A stretch of DNA of 64,000 nucleotides from Acinetobacter pseudolwoffii. Its GTDB lineage: Bacteria; Pseudomonadota; Gammaproteobacteria; Pseudomonadales; Moraxellaceae. This document shows positions 9,968-19,653 of the stretch, piece by piece. Under the pieces are notes generated by a model. The model was not told the origin of the DNA and ran no database searches. It worked only from the letters and a program-made list of their open reading frames with translations. A program made the translations under genes and the position numbers. Each line of letters begins with the position of its first letter. The first letter of the stretch is position 1. Location of the stretch: positions 1 through 64,000 of the forward strand of contig NZ_PHRG01000003.1 in the NCBI RefSeq assembly GCF_002803605.1. Reading direction: 5' to 3'.

Positions 9968-10053
9968 TATTAAATAACATTTTCTTGCGTATATGCCCAT
10001 TTTTCAATGCTATATTCAAGGCAGCTTAGAACAATAGATTTAGAGATTTTTCA

Positions 10054-11496
10054 TTGAAACGATTGGCGTTGGCGTGTGGCTTAACGATGTGCATGGTGAC
10101 AGGGCATAGCTCTAGCCATGATTCTAATCAAGCGACTGCACACTTTTCTGTGCCTGATATTGGTACAGGCGTGGGTTTACTCGATCAGCAAAAAGAAAGA
10201 ATGATCGGTGAAAAAGTCTATCGCGAAGTGCATAAGCAAATGCCAGTCATGCAGAATCCATGGCTGGAAGACCAGCTGCTGTCGGTATTTTCTCATATTC
10301 TCAGTCAGACTCAGTTACAACAGCCCATTGGTTTGCTGGTGATTAATGATCCACAAATTAATGCTTTTGCTGTGCCGGGAGGGCTGTTTGCTCTTAATGC
10401 TGGTTTAATCAATTCAGCCCGAAATATGGATGAAGTGGCGGGGGTGATGGCGCATGAAATTGCACATGTCACACAACGTCATTACAGTCGCTCTCAAGAT
10501 GCTTTTAAAGGGCAGGGTTTACTGGCATTGGCCGGAATTTTGGTCGGGGCATTGGTGGCCTCTCAGGCGGATGGTGATGCGGGTGCTGCGGTGATGATGG
10601 GTTCGCAAGCCGCGTTGATGGATAAACAGCTGACTTATAGTCGTAATCAGGAGCGTGAAGCAGACCGAATTGGCATGCAATATATGTATCGTTCGGGCTA
10701 TAACCCGCATAGTATGGCTGACTTCTTCGAAGTCATGCATCGCTCGACCAGTCGCTTAAGCTTCCTGCCGGATTTCTGGTTCACCCATCCACTGACGACT
10801 GAGCGTATGAGTGAAGCACGTTTGCGTGCCAATCAGCTGCCTGCGGTCAAACCTAAGCTGAATGATCAGGACTTTGAGATTATCAAATGGTATAGCAGGG
10901 TGCTGTCTCGCCAGACCAGTGAGGAGCAGCTCAGTTTGATGAATCGGCAGAATAATTTTGCCGGTCAGCTTGCTTTGGCTGCCTACCAGATACAGCAAAG
11001 TGATTTTCAGGCCGCACAGGCTGCTTTAGATCAGGCGAAAAAGCATAACCAGATGCATCCTTTATTGGTCTTGTTTCAGACTGATATTTACTTAGGTCAG
11101 AACCAGTTGAATGCAGCGCTGAAAAGTGTGGCTTCGGCAGCGCGGATCATGCCGGAAAATCGTGCGCTCAATTATAAATATGCAGAAGTCTTGATTCGTG
11201 CCCAGCAACCTGATCAAGCTAAACAGATTGTACAAAAGTTTTTGAATGCCAATTCCCGCGATGTGAGCGGCTGGCGACTGATGCAACTGGCGACCAATGC
11301 AGAGCCTGCATCGGCAATCAAGGCCGCCAATGTGCTGCGTTATCGTGCAGAAGTAGAATACTGGTCCGGTTATGAGGAAACTGCCATCAAGTCATTATTA
11401 CATGCACAGCGTACAGCGAAAAATAATCAATCTTTATCGGCAACCATTAACCAACGCCTGAAACAGATGCAGCAGGCACGTCAATATAAAATTTAA
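10054..11496 (+). CDS. Periplasmic M48 metalloprotease/chaperone, BepA-like, with TPR region
   Basis: This 480-residue protein starts with TTG and has an N-terminal signal sequence (about residues 1-20). The zinc motif HEIAH lies at residues 134-138 and the downstream EREAD element at about residues 200-204, so the active site is intact. Residues from about 260 on form helical repeats of the TPR type. This architecture is that of BepA (YfgC), which monitors outer-membrane protein assembly and LptD maturation in the periplasm. The gene stands alone between ghrB and a small secreted protein. It contrasts with the zinc-site-degenerate M48 relative 2 kb upstream. Confidence 0.88.
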   Translation: MKRLALACGLTMCMVTGHSSSHDSNQATAHFSVPDIGTGVGLLDQQKERMIGEKVYREVHKQMPVMQNPWLEDQLLSVFSHILSQTQLQQPIGLLVINDPQINAFAVPGGLFALNAGLINSARNMDEVAGVMAHEIAHVTQRHYSRSQDAFKGQGLLALAGILVGALVASQADGDAGAAVMMGSQAALMDKQLTYSRNQEREADRIGMQYMYRSGYNPHSMADFFEVMHRSTSRLSFLPDFWFTHPLTTERMSEARLRANQLPAVKPKLNDQDFEIIKWYSRVLSRQTSEEQLSLMNRQNNFAGQLALAAYQIQQSDFQAAQAALDQAKKHNQMHPLLVLFQTDIYLGQNQLNAALKSVASAARIMPENRALNYKYAEVLIRAQQPDQAKQIVQKFLNANSRDVSGWRLMQLATNAEPASAIKAANVLRYRAEVEYWSGYEETAIKSLLHAQRTAKNNQSLSATINQRLKQMQQARQYKI

Positions 11497-11604
11497 GCCT
11501 TAGTCAGATTTTAAGCTTTTATATCAGGATGATATGGTCAGGATATACTGAATCGGGCTACAATCTTTTTTTAATGATCAGTGCGATTAAATCTGAAGCA
11601 TGCT

Positions 11605-11964
11605 ATGAAGAAAATATTATTGGGCATCTGTCTATTGGGGGGGAGTTATGCGGTATTTGCTGCGAGTGCAGTTGAATATGTAGAAGCGGTAGAGCGAATT
11701 AATGCGGATTATAAAAAGGAATCGCGTCAATTTTTAAGTGGTTTAAATCCACAGCAACAGGGATTTAGTCCTGAGCAGAATGCAAAATTTTGTGGAATTG
11801 TAGGACGTTATGTTGATCGTTTATATCAGGCCGCTGATCAGAATCGTGCTTATCTGGATCGTCAGTTTCAAAATATGAGTAAACAGGAGGTAATTGTAGA
11901 CGTGAAATCGTCTAAAGAGATGCAATTACTCAAGCGTTATCAGGTCGATTGTAATTTGCAATAA
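11605..11964 (+). CDS. Small secreted protein of unknown function
   Basis: This 119-residue protein starts at the ATG at 11605. An upstream in-frame GTG at 11581 would put charged residues ahead of the signal peptide, so I prefer the ATG. Residues 1-20 (MKKILLGICLLGGSYAVFAAS) form a standard signal peptide with an Ala-x-Ala-like site. The mature part is polar and helical, with two cysteines that could pair: Cys in AKFCGIVG and Cys near the C-terminus in QVDCNLQ. I do not recognise a family. Periplasmic location is inferred from the signal. Confidence 0.65.
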   Translation: MKKILLGICLLGGSYAVFAASAVEYVEAVERINADYKKESRQFLSGLNPQQQGFSPEQNAKFCGIVGRYVDRLYQAADQNRAYLDRQFQNMSKQEVIVDVKSSKEMQLLKRYQVDCNLQ

Positions 11965-12033
11965 GAATACGTCAAGAACTGTCTTTGATTAAAGGCAGTT
12001 CAACGTTAAAGAGGAAATGCTAGAGAGTAGGGA

Positions 12034-12480
12034 TTAAGCAAGTTGCGCTTTGATTTTGGCGGAAACTTGTGCAGGATCGGCGCGCCCGGCTATGAGCGGA
12101 CGCAGAGAATTCATCACCTTACCCATATCTTTCATGCTAGTAGCTTGTTGCGCTGCAATAGCTTGCGCAATCATGGAATCAAGTTCTTCCTCAGTCATAG
12201 CTTCTGGTAGAAACTGAGACAAAATCTCAATTTCGGCTTGTTCCTTACTAGCTAAATCATCTCGGCCAGCGCCTGCAAAGGCTTTAACCGATTCTTTACG
12301 TTGTTTAATTTGTTTTTCAATGACCGCAAGAACCTGAGCATCGTCAAGTTCTTTGCGCTCATCGACTTCGATTTGCTTAATTGCTGCCTGTAGACTACGA
12401 ATGACCGTCAGCTTGGACATTTCTTTGGCACGCATTGTTGCTTTCAAAACATCCGTGATTTGGTCTTTTAAAGTCGTCAT
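12034..12480 (-). CDS. GatB/YqeY domain-containing protein
   Basis: This 148-residue protein is a member of the YqeY family. It consists of a helical bundle like the tail domain of the GatB subunit of tRNA amidotransferase. Recognisable elements are the N-terminal LKDQITDVLKATMRAKE, VIRSLQAAIKQ and the C-terminal MKDMGKVMNSLRPLIAGRAD. The family may assist tRNA-dependent amidation, but its role is not established. It follows rpsU by 33 bases on the same strand, and rpsU-yqeY is a common bacterial pair. The short imperfect hairpin downstream (about 11977-12000) lacks a T run. Confidence 0.92.
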   Translation of the reverse strand: MTTLKDQITDVLKATMRAKEMSKLTVIRSLQAAIKQIEVDERKELDDAQVLAVIEKQIKQRKESVKAFAGAGRDDLASKEQAEIEILSQFLPEAMTEEELDSMIAQAIAAQQATSMKDMGKVMNSLRPLIAGRADPAQVSAKIKAQLA

Positions 12481-12513
12481 TATTTATTCCAGGCAATCAA
12501 TCACAAATTAATC

Positions 12514-12729
12514 TTAGTAAAGGCGAGTCGTACGTACTGATTCACGCGCCAATTTCTTTTGGTAGCGTTTAACAGCAGCAGCTTTTTTGCGCTTACGTTC
12601 TTGAGTTGGTTTCTCGTAGAATTCACGCTTACGTACGTCAGCAAGAACACCTGCTTTTTCGCATGAACGTTTGAAACGACGGATAGCTACGTCTACTGGT
12701 TCGCCTTCTTTCAATTTAACTTGTGGCAT
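12514..12729 (-). CDS. rpsU: 30S ribosomal protein S21
   Basis: This 71-residue, very basic protein matches S21 over its full length: [26 protein letters not shown] at the N-terminus and a lysine/arginine-rich helical tail. S21 binds the platform of the small subunit near the anti-Shine-Dalgarno end of 16S rRNA and helps initiation. The gene is transcribed divergently from tsaD across a 147-base region, and leads yqeY. It lacks the dnaG-rpoD partners found directly downstream in enterics. Confidence 0.98.
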
Positions 12730-12876
12730 GAAGAATCCTCATATCAGTTAGGGTAAGATCTCGGGCTGAATTGCCCTCAATCACAAGTGAAGGTCAGTAT
12801 TTTACTCATTTACATCTCATACCACAAGTCTATAATAGTTGCTGCAATAGAATTGATACAGGTTATAGGCAGTTTA

Positions 12877-13893
12877 ATGATCGTTTTAGGCTTGGAAACG
12901 TCGTGTGATGAAACAGGACTTGCGCTGTATGACAGCGAGTTGGGTTTGCGCGGACAGGTGCTTTATAGCCAGATTAAACTGCATGCAGAATATGGCGGTG
13001 TAGTTCCAGAGCTGGCGTCACGTGATCATGTGCGTAAATTGATTCCACTCATCAATGAGCTACTTGAACAAAGTGGCGTGAAAAAATCAGAAATTGATGC
13101 AGTCGCATATACCCGTGGCCCAGGTCTGATGGGCGCACTCATGACAGGTGCATTGTTTGGTCGTACTTTGGCCTTTGCGCTGAATAAACCCGCAATTGGT
13201 GTGCATCATATGGAAGGTCATATGCTGGCACCTTTGTTGTCAGAAACTCCGCCTGAGTTTCCATTTGTCGCATTGTTGGTATCGGGTGGGCATTCTCAGC
13301 TCATGGCGGCTTATGGCATTGGCCAGTATGAACTCTTGGGTGAATCTATTGATGATGCAGCCGGCGAAGCCTTCGATAAAGTCGCGAAAATGATGGGCTT
13401 GCCATATCCGGGCGGTCCGAATATTTCAAAACTAGCGGAGCAGGGCGATCCAAATGCATTTGCATTCCCACGTCCAATGCTGCATCAAGGCTTGGAATTT
13501 TCATTCAGTGGTCTAAAAACGGCTGTTTCTGTACAGATGAAAAAGCTCGGTGATGAAAACCGCGATGCCGATATTGCGGCCAGTTTCCAGGAAGCCATTG
13601 TCGATACTTTGGTGAAAAAGTCGGTGAAAGCACTGAAACAAACGGGGCTTAAACGTCTGGTGATTGCGGGCGGTGTCAGTGCCAACAAGCGTTTACGTGA
13701 GCGTTTAGAAACAGATTTAGCCAAGATTCGTGCTTCGGTTTATTATGCGGAACCTGCACTCTGTACAGACAATGGTGCCATGATTGCTTTTGCGGGCTAT
13801 CAGCGTCTAAAAGCAGGACAGCATGATGGCTTGGCGGTAACAACCACACCACGCTGGCCAATGACGGAATTGACTAATCCGACAGAGGCATAG
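12877..13893 (+). CDS. tsaD: tRNA N6-threonylcarbamoyladenosine transferase TsaD
   Basis: This 338-residue protein transfers threonylcarbamoyl to A37 of tRNAs reading ANN codons, working with TsaB and TsaE. The start at ATG 12877 gives the canonical N-terminus [14 protein letters not shown]. An upstream in-frame start would add a 30-residue hydrophobic extension not seen in the family. The metal-binding HHMEGH motif is present near residue 110, as are the ATPase-fold elements LVSGGHSQL and [13 protein letters not shown]. It is divergent from rpsU, an arrangement common in gammaproteobacteria. A strong terminator follows. Confidence 0.97.
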   Translation: MIVLGLETSCDETGLALYDSELGLRGQVLYSQIKLHAEYGGVVPELASRDHVRKLIPLINELLEQSGVKKSEIDAVAYTRGPGLMGALMTGALFGRTLAFALNKPAIGVHHMEGHMLAPLLSETPPEFPFVALLVSGGHSQLMAAYGIGQYELLGESIDDAAGEAFDKVAKMMGLPYPGGPNISKLAEQGDPNAFAFPRPMLHQGLEFSFSGLKTAVSVQMKKLGDENRDADIAASFQEAIVDTLVKKSVKALKQTGLKRLVIAGGVSANKRLRERLETDLAKIRASVYYAEPALCTDNGAMIAFAGYQRLKAGQHDGLAVTTTPRWPMTELTNPTEA

Positions 13894-13910
13894 ATTTCAG
13901 GCTTGAAAAA

Positions 13911-13934
13911 AAGAGGCTTAGGCCTCTTTTTTTA
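13911..13934 (+). terminator. Rho-independent terminator after tsaD
   Basis: The arms AAGAGGC and GCCTCTT with a 4-base loop are followed by a T run, 18 bases after the tsaD stop. A-rich sequence on the other side could allow bidirectional use. Confidence 0.85.
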
Positions 13935-14097
13935 TGGTTAATTCTTTAATGAAAACTTATGAAACGATGTGTTGTGAATATTTATTTTTATAGCTGTTAT
14001 AAGATAAATACACGCTATTAAATACAGAAAAATAGTTTAATACTTCCAATTTTATATTACTCATATTTTGGCAAATGTGGAGCAGGGGTTACTTCGG

Positions 14098-15036
14098 ATG
14101 GAGAATATAAATTTTAAAAGTTTTCAGGATGCTGGGCAGGCAGTATTACAGTTTCTGCATCAGCATTTTGGCTTTAATTTATGGATGATCACCCGAGTAG
14201 AAGCTAAGGACTGGATTGTGCTGCAAAGTGAAGATCATGGCTACAATGTACAAGCTGGACAGGTTTTTCAATGGGCCGACTCTTTCTGTTCTCATATGGT
14301 GGCAGGTAAAGCACCTAAAATTGCCCCTCGTTCTGAAGATATTCCGCTTTATGCGACTGCACCGATTAACCAGCAGGTGAGTATCAAGGCTTATATTGGT
14401 CAGCCTTTAATCAATGAAGATGGTAGTCTGTTTGGAACACTGTGTGCGATTGATCCGGAAATCAAATCCGAAGCGATTCTTCAGGATATGGGAATGGTCG
14501 AGTTATTTGGCCAACTACTGAGTTCGATTTTGCAGGCGGAACTGCGTCAAAGCGAGCAGATCAGACAACATGAATTATTGCAGGAAGAAGCCAGTAAAGA
14601 TGAGTTAACAGGATTATATAACCGGCGTGCCTGGAAAAAACTGCTATGGGCAGAAGAAGAGCGCTGCAAACGATATGGTCATCCTGCTGCTGTATTATTT
14701 ATTGACCTGAATGACCTCAAAAAAGTCAATGACAGCCTAGGGCATGATGAAGGAGATAAGCTGCTTCAGAAAGCGGCTCAGGTGCTCCGGGAAAATGTAC
14801 GGATTAATGATATTGTCGCCCGTCTGGGTGGAGATGAGTTCGTAATTCTGAGCATTGAAAATGATGAGTCTAGTAATGTGAGTCTGCTTGAACGTTTGAT
14901 CGAAGCGTTTAGCACGGCAAACATCGGAGCAGCAATTGGTATGGCAATGCGCCATCTAGCGCATGGTTTATTTGAAGCACTCGCACAAGCGGATAGGAAT
15001 ATGTTTGAGTATAAACGTCTGAATAAAGTAACATAA
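14098..15036 (+). CDS. Diguanylate cyclase with N-terminal GAF-like sensor domain
   Basis: This protein of about 312 residues is counted from ATG 14098. A TTG at 14068 would add 10 residues, but the ATG has a GGAG/GGGG-rich leader. Residues 1-150 look like a GAF domain, with the PLINEDGSLFGTLCAIDP pattern. The C-terminal GGDEF domain has an intact active-site motif GGDEF at about residues 244-248 and a complete inhibitory RxxD site (RIND) five residues before it. It should make cyclic di-GMP from GTP and be product-inhibited. There is no membrane segment, so it is probably cytoplasmic. The GAF ligand is unknown. Confidence 0.88.
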   Translation: MENINFKSFQDAGQAVLQFLHQHFGFNLWMITRVEAKDWIVLQSEDHGYNVQAGQVFQWADSFCSHMVAGKAPKIAPRSEDIPLYATAPINQQVSIKAYIGQPLINEDGSLFGTLCAIDPEIKSEAILQDMGMVELFGQLLSSILQAELRQSEQIRQHELLQEEASKDELTGLYNRRAWKKLLWAEEERCKRYGHPAAVLFIDLNDLKKVNDSLGHDEGDKLLQKAAQVLRENVRINDIVARLGGDEFVILSIENDESSNVSLLERLIEAFSTANIGAAIGMAMRHLAHGLFEALAQADRNMFEYKRLNKVT

Positions 15037-15183
15037 TTTTTCAAGATATTGAAATATAATGGGTAAAATTATTTTTTAGATTGTAAACGGGTTAAGTAGA
15101 GTAATAAAAACACAGCCATTTATGGCTATATAAATAGCCCAACATCAAAATTATTGTTCTCTTTGTTGTTAGGCTATAGGTAT

Positions 15184-15429
15184 TTATTTGAATAGGCCTT
15201 GGCTTAAATTGTTAAGCATGCCATTCATGACTGCCATGCTGGCATTGGTACAGTTTTCTACAAACTTATCTTTTAGTTCTTTGTTTTTGCGGGCTTCAAT
15301 CTCACACTTTTGTACGACTTTTTGTGCTTCTTCAAGATGTCCAGCATAATATTCTTGTGTCTTAACTTGGCTGCATGCTGTCATTAGTGTTATCACGCAA
15401 GTGATTAATAATGTTGTTTGGATTTTCAT
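15184..15429 (-). CDS. Small EexN-like lipoprotein
   Basis: This 81-residue protein has a lipoprotein signal ending in LMTAC, so the mature form would be a short lipidated periplasmic peptide. The mature part carries YYAGHLEEAQKVVQKCE and a later ENCTNA. These match the pattern of EexN-type entry-exclusion lipoproteins (YY...C...C-x-NA) known from IncN-like conjugative plasmids. Chromosomal copies of this family are widespread and their role is unclear. No conjugation genes are nearby. It converges with the diguanylate cyclase gene. Confidence 0.6.
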   Translation of the reverse strand: MKIQTTLLITCVITLMTACSQVKTQEYYAGHLEEAQKVVQKCEIEARKNKELKDKFVENCTNASMAVMNGMLNNLSQGLFK

Positions 15430-15972
15430 TGCCTAAACCGTTAATTTAAATATAAAAAATGAAAAGCTAGTCTAAAGTAAAAGTTGCTTAAAAAAACAAT
15501 CCTTTACACTAAAGTCTAGCTTTTTAAGTATATTTAAATAATTGTAATACATTGTTTTTTTATATATTTAACAACACAATTACTTTTGCCGGAAAATCGC
15601 TTTTCTAGGAGGATGATACATTTTAATGGTTTGCCATATAGAGCTGATTTTAACGCTTAGTTTACAAATATGATGCATTTTGTTACAGATAATGTTTCTT
15701 ATTTATTCGACTAAAAAATTACTCAAGCCTAAGACTGATCAGCAAGAACAGCAGGCTAGCCGCTCATTTTTTCATGATCTATGTCATTTAATATTTACAT
15801 TAAATTTACAGAAATAACAGTTCCTTTAATGAATGATGAAACGTGCCAAACAGAAGCAGTGCCAAGAAAAAATATCAATCGGCAGTTATAGCGTTTGGCT
15901 GTTCACTTTTGAGATGGTTAATCTTTAGTCATAATCAAATAAAAATGCATAGAAATTTAGGGAATAAATTTT
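15430..15972. other. Intergenic stretch, mostly gene-free
   Basis: This AT-rich region of about 540 bases lies between two lipoprotein genes that point away from each other, so it should hold both promoters. The only reading frame with a plausible look is a 41-codon frame at 15692-15817. A 60-codon frame at 15843-16025 overlaps the next gene in another frame and is not convincing. I see no strong hairpin. Confidence 0.5.
15692..15817 (+). CDS. Short reading frame, possible gene remnant
   Basis: This is an ATG-to-stop frame of 41 codons. The start MFLIYSTKKLLKPK resembles the first strand and helix of small domains that begin with a 'TKKLL' element, but the rest (a Gln-rich stretch and then LCHLIFTLN) does not continue a domain I can name. 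There is no clear ribosome-binding site. It may be a remnant of a longer gene or chance coding. Confidence is low. Confidence 0.2.
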   Translation: MFLIYSTKKLLKPKTDQQEQQASRSFFHDLCHLIFTLNLQK

Positions 15973-17019
15973 ATGAAAAAGCCGATTTCTCTATTCGGAT
16001 TCGCTGTTGTCTCGGGTTTACTTAGTGCCTGTGGCGGCGGAAGTGGCAGTGATTCAGATCGTGCTGCAGTGACCACGCCTCCAAATGTTCCTAAGGAAAG
16101 CATTTCCCCTGAACTTTCAGAAGAGTTTATCCCTTTTGAAAATCAGAAAATCTTAGATAAAATTCGCGATAAAATTTCTGGAAATAGCAGTAATGATACC
16201 GACTATAACGTTGCCTTGGGTCACATGATTGGTGAGGTATTTGGAGATTATCCCTATGGCCGCACTGGCCGTATCATCAAGATCTATAATCTGGGTATAA
16301 ACAGTATTAAATATCCAAATCTGATCTGTTCGGAAGTAAATACCAATGGTGCGGTTAAGACGCTGAAATTAAAAGATAATAAAGACAATTGTGTGGTTCT
16401 GGATAAAACCTATCGTAAAGGTTCGAGCATCACTCAGACCGTAAATGGCGACACTACGACTTTAACTTTCACCAATGTCCGCTATGGCTCAAATGTAGAT
16501 TTTAATCTCAAGGATGATTATCTGATTTCTGGCACGATTGTGCATCGTAAAAGTAAAGATGCATTAGGGCAATCCGAGTTTTATCAAATCGATCAGTTAG
16601 AATTTCAGCGTATAGCAGAGACGGATCAGGCCGGCGCTTCGGGTACGGAATTTAACAGCAAGAGTAAGGAGTATTTGCAGGTAAGAAATTATCGTTATAG
16701 CCTAGTCGATGATTATGGTCGTGAGAGCAAAGGTATCCGTACCTTAAGCAGTCGTGGCACGATTATCGGTCAGCCTGCTCTGGCAGATTATCGTTACAGT
16801 TTTGACTTTGATACCACCACACCATTCAAGATGGATGAAACTGTATTAAATAATTATAAGCATTTGTCAAAAGAGGGTGTACTGAAAATTACTGACCGTT
16901 ATGATCAGGTGATTGAAGTGAAACAGAAGCAGCCTGAATCGTTAAAGGCCACCGTTTATTTTAATGGTAGCGAGATTGATGACTTGTTCTGGTCTACGAT
17001 TATTGGTGATAAAAACTAA
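15973..17019 (+). CDS. Putative lipoprotein of unknown function
   Basis: This 348-residue protein has a lipobox (LLSAC) followed by a GGGSGSDSD linker, typical of an outer-membrane lipoprotein with a flexible tether. The mature part is rich in Tyr, Asp and Lys with alternating beta-strand-like segments (TLTFTNVRYGSNVDFNL, YRYSFDFDTTTPF), suggesting a beta-rich fold. There are no recognisable catalytic motifs. It is a single-gene unit with its own terminator immediately downstream. The start is set by the signal peptide at ATG 15973. The function is not known to me. Confidence 0.75.
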   Translation: MKKPISLFGFAVVSGLLSACGGGSGSDSDRAAVTTPPNVPKESISPELSEEFIPFENQKILDKIRDKISGNSSNDTDYNVALGHMIGEVFGDYPYGRTGRIIKIYNLGINSIKYPNLICSEVNTNGAVKTLKLKDNKDNCVVLDKTYRKGSSITQTVNGDTTTLTFTNVRYGSNVDFNLKDDYLISGTIVHRKSKDALGQSEFYQIDQLEFQRIAETDQAGASGTEFNSKSKEYLQVRNYRYSLVDDYGRESKGIRTLSSRGTIIGQPALADYRYSFDFDTTTPFKMDETVLNNYKHLSKEGVLKITDRYDQVIEVKQKQPESLKATVYFNGSEIDDLFWSTIIGDKN

Positions 17020-17032
17020 GATTGAGGTGAGT

Positions 17033-17060
17033 AAAAAGCTCCGTACTGGCGGAGCTTTTT
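17033..17060 (+). terminator. Rho-independent terminator
   Basis: The arms AGCTCCG and CGGAGCT with a 6-base loop are followed by a T run, 14 bases after the lipoprotein stop. The A run on the left side could also serve the convergent ATPase gene that ends at 17081. Confidence 0.85.
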
Positions 17061-17080
17061 ATTTTTTGAGTAGTAATAAT

Positions 17081-17953
17081 TTACAAAGAGTTTAACTGCT
17101 GCGACCCAATCCAGTGCTTGGAAAACTGATACGCGGCACGTCCCGAACGTTGACCGCGTGCCTGACACCAGCGCAAGGCTTCGGCTCGGGTTTCCGGGGT
17201 CAATTCCATCTCAGCTTTTTTAAGATAATGCTCTACAATTTCCAGATATAAATTCTGATCCATTGGATAAAAAGACAGCCATAAGCCGAAACGGTCAGAT
17301 AGCGAAATCTTCTCTTCAATTGCTTCCTGAGGATGTAGCTCAGTATATTGCGGAACATCGACCCGGGTGACAGGCGTATTTTCATGCATAAATTCTGGCA
17401 GTAAATGGCGGCGGTTACTGGTCGCATAAATCACAAAATTACTCGAACCCGATTGCAATGAACCATCTAATACACTTTTTAAACTGCGATAATTTTCATC
17501 TTCTGCATTAAAGGCCAGATCATCACAATAGACAATAAACTTTTCAGGACGGTCTGCAATCAGTTTCTGAATTTCCGGAAGTTCTGACAAGTCATCGCGT
17601 TCAATCTCAATCAGGCGTAAACCTTGCGCTGCGTATTCGGTCAGCAGAGCACGAACGATAGAGGATTTACCGGTACCACGCGAACCAGTCAGCAAGACAT
17701 CATTGGCAGGCAAGCCATTTAAGAACTGTAAAGTATTCTGGATGACTTTTTCTTTTTGTCGCTCAATCCCTTTTAAATCGGCCAGTTCCATCTGTCTAAG
17801 CTGATGAATGGGCTTGAGTTCACCCTGTTGCCATTTATAGGCATGTGCAGAAAAATCAGGAGCATGTTTCAGCTCGGGCAGGCTTTGCTGAAGTTGCAGC
17901 AGAACAGTCGAAAGGGTATTCAAGATATTGTCAGGTAACTCAATTTTCGCCAT
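17081..17953 (-). CDS. AAA-type ATPase of the DUF815 family
   Basis: This 290-residue protein has a Walker A motif GSRGTGKSS at residues 90-98, a Walker B IVYCDDLAF near residue 145, sensor-like YATSNRRHLLPE, and a C-terminal helical lid. This matches the DUF815 (YjeE-unrelated) single AAA domain family, a conserved bacterial group without a defined substrate. The N-terminal 60 residues are helical and may bind a partner. It is convergent with the lipoprotein gene and divergent from the patatin gene. It has no membrane segment. Confidence 0.82.
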   Translation of the reverse strand: MAKIELPDNILNTLSTVLLQLQQSLPELKHAPDFSAHAYKWQQGELKPIHQLRQMELADLKGIERQKEKVIQNTLQFLNGLPANDVLLTGSRGTGKSSIVRALLTEYAAQGLRLIEIERDDLSELPEIQKLIADRPEKFIVYCDDLAFNAEDENYRSLKSVLDGSLQSGSSNFVIYATSNRRHLLPEFMHENTPVTRVDVPQYTELHPQEAIEEKISLSDRFGLWLSFYPMDQNLYLEIVEHYLKKAEMELTPETRAEALRWCQARGQRSGRAAYQFSKHWIGSQQLNSL

Positions 17954-18141
17954 GATCTCAGCATTACAGATTTAAAATTATGTCTAGGATACTATCACCC
18001 TAAAATTCACAGTCAAAGCCTGAAAAGTGTGATAATTTGCTTAAAGCAGAGAATTTTCGCTATTGTTGTTATGAACAGATCGGTGCATATTTTCTACGCA
18101 GTGCAAGATGAATGAAAAATACAATATAGGGAAGAAGGCAG

Positions 18142-19653
18142 ATGCTGTTTAAAGATTTTACTCAGGACATTAATCCACATCAGGCCTATCGTATTAAAAA
18201 GCTCAAGCAGCAGCTGCAACAAGCTGAGTCCTATGAAGAATGGAAATATATTGCGCTAAAAATAGATGAAGAATCCGGGGCGCAAGAATGGAAATTCGAC
18301 AATAGCTCTCCCTATTTTGATGCAGAAGTTATTGCGCATCGTTTGGGTAAATTAAGACGCTATAGACAACAGAAACGTACCCACGACCTGATGTATATTC
18401 TGCGTGAAGGTCTAAGCTACGATATCGCCAATATTGCTCATCCTTTATTGTTCACCGAAGCCTATGTCGGCACCAAAAGAATTATTGAAGATTATGTGGA
18501 GCAGGTTAGTCAGGGGCTGGCACATATCGCTTCAACAGACTGTAGCTGCTTAAATATGGAAGAAAAAATTGAATTTTTTAAAGGCTGTCAGCGTGCCTAT
18601 GGTCAGCCGGCCCTGATGTTTTCCGGTGGCTCGACCTTGGGTCTGTTTCATACCGGCGTTTGTAAGGCTCTGATGGAGCAGGATTTATTGCCAAAGGTCA
18701 TGTCAGGTTCTAGTGCAGGTGCCATCATGACGGCAATGTTGGGTGTATCCAAACCCTCGCAGTATGTCGATCTTTTGAAGGGGCATAATTTTTTTCATGA
18801 GGCTTTTCATTTCCGAACCATGGGTGAATTGCTGAAAGGCAATGGAGGTCTGGCAGATGTCAAATACCTGAAAAAATTTCTGGTCGAAAATTTAGGCGAT
18901 CTGACCTTTGAAGAAGCACTCAAAACCTCAGGTCTGCATATCAATATTGCTGTTGCCCCCTATGATTCGGCGCAGGATGCCCGTATTTTAAATGCCTATA
19001 CTTCTCCGGATGTGCTGGTCTGGAGTGCGGTATTGGCCTCTTGTGCAGTCCCTATTCTGTTTCCGCCAGTACGCCTGACCAGTAAGCGTTATGATGGTGA
19101 ATATACCCCTTATATGGGAGCAACACGTTGGGTCGATGGCAGTGTACGCAGTGATTTTCCACAGGAAAAAATGGCCCGGCTGTACAATATCAATTACACC
19201 ATCGCCAGCCAGGTCAATCCGCATATCGTGCCATTTATGCAAGATGATGTCGCACGTTTCCGCAAAGGTACCTTAAGCTGGCCACAACGGATTGTACGCC
19301 GTCAGGGTGCGGTGATTACCAAAGGAATGATGGATTTTGCCCGGGAACATGCCGGAAGCTTGCCACCTGTACGCCGCATACTCGATCACGGCTATGGGGT
19401 GGTCGATCAGCGTTATTATGGCGATGTGAATATTGTCGGTAAATATAGCCTGCGCCACTATAGCTATATGCTGCAAAATCCACGGCCCTACCTCTTTAAA
19501 ATCTTGCAGCGCGAAGGCGAACGGGCCACTTGGCCAAAAATTTCCTTAATCGAGACTCAGGAACGGGTGGGGAAAACTATTCAGCATTGTCTGGAACTGC
19601 TAAATTATCAATATACTGCTGATCCAAAGCCTGAATATATTGCAACCACTTAA
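18142..19653 (+). CDS. Patatin-like phospholipase with N-terminal DUF3336
   Basis: This 503-residue protein joins an N-terminal DUF3336 region (about residues 1-150) to a patatin domain. The oxyanion-hole motif is present (SGGSTLGLFHTGV, near residue 161). The nucleophile Ser191 lies in G-S-S-A-G and Asp332 in DGSVRSD, so the Ser-Asp dyad is complete. The same architecture occurs in yeast triacylglycerol lipases of the Tgl3/4/5 type. An acyl hydrolase acting on membrane or storage lipids is expected. The kinase-like gene starts within its last 14 bases, which suggests coupled translation. Confidence 0.88.
   Translation: MLFKDFTQDINPHQAYRIKKLKQQLQQAESYEEWKYIALKIDEESGAQEWKFDNSSPYFDAEVIAHRLGKLRRYRQQKRTHDLMYILREGLSYDIANIAHPLLFTEAYVGTKRIIEDYVEQVSQGLAHIASTDCSCLNMEEKIEFFKGCQRAYGQPALMFSGGSTLGLFHTGVCKALMEQDLLPKVMSGSSAGAIMTAMLGVSKPSQYVDLLKGHNFFHEAFHFRTMGELLKGNGGLADVKYLKKFLVENLGDLTFEEALKTSGLHINIAVAPYDSAQDARILNAYTSPDVLVWSAVLASCAVPILFPPVRLTSKRYDGEYTPYMGATRWVDGSVRSDFPQEKMARLYNINYTIASQVNPHIVPFMQDDVARFRKGTLSWPQRIVRRQGAVITKGMMDFAREHAGSLPPVRRILDHGYGVVDQRYYGDVNIVGKYSLRHYSYMLQNPRPYLFKILQREGERATWPKISLIETQERVGKTIQHCLELLNYQYTADPKPEYIATT

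Noticed and set aside
15843..16025. 60-codon plus-strand frame before the lipoprotein gene
   Set aside because: It runs into the lipoprotein gene in a different frame, has no ribosome-binding site and has no protein-like composition.
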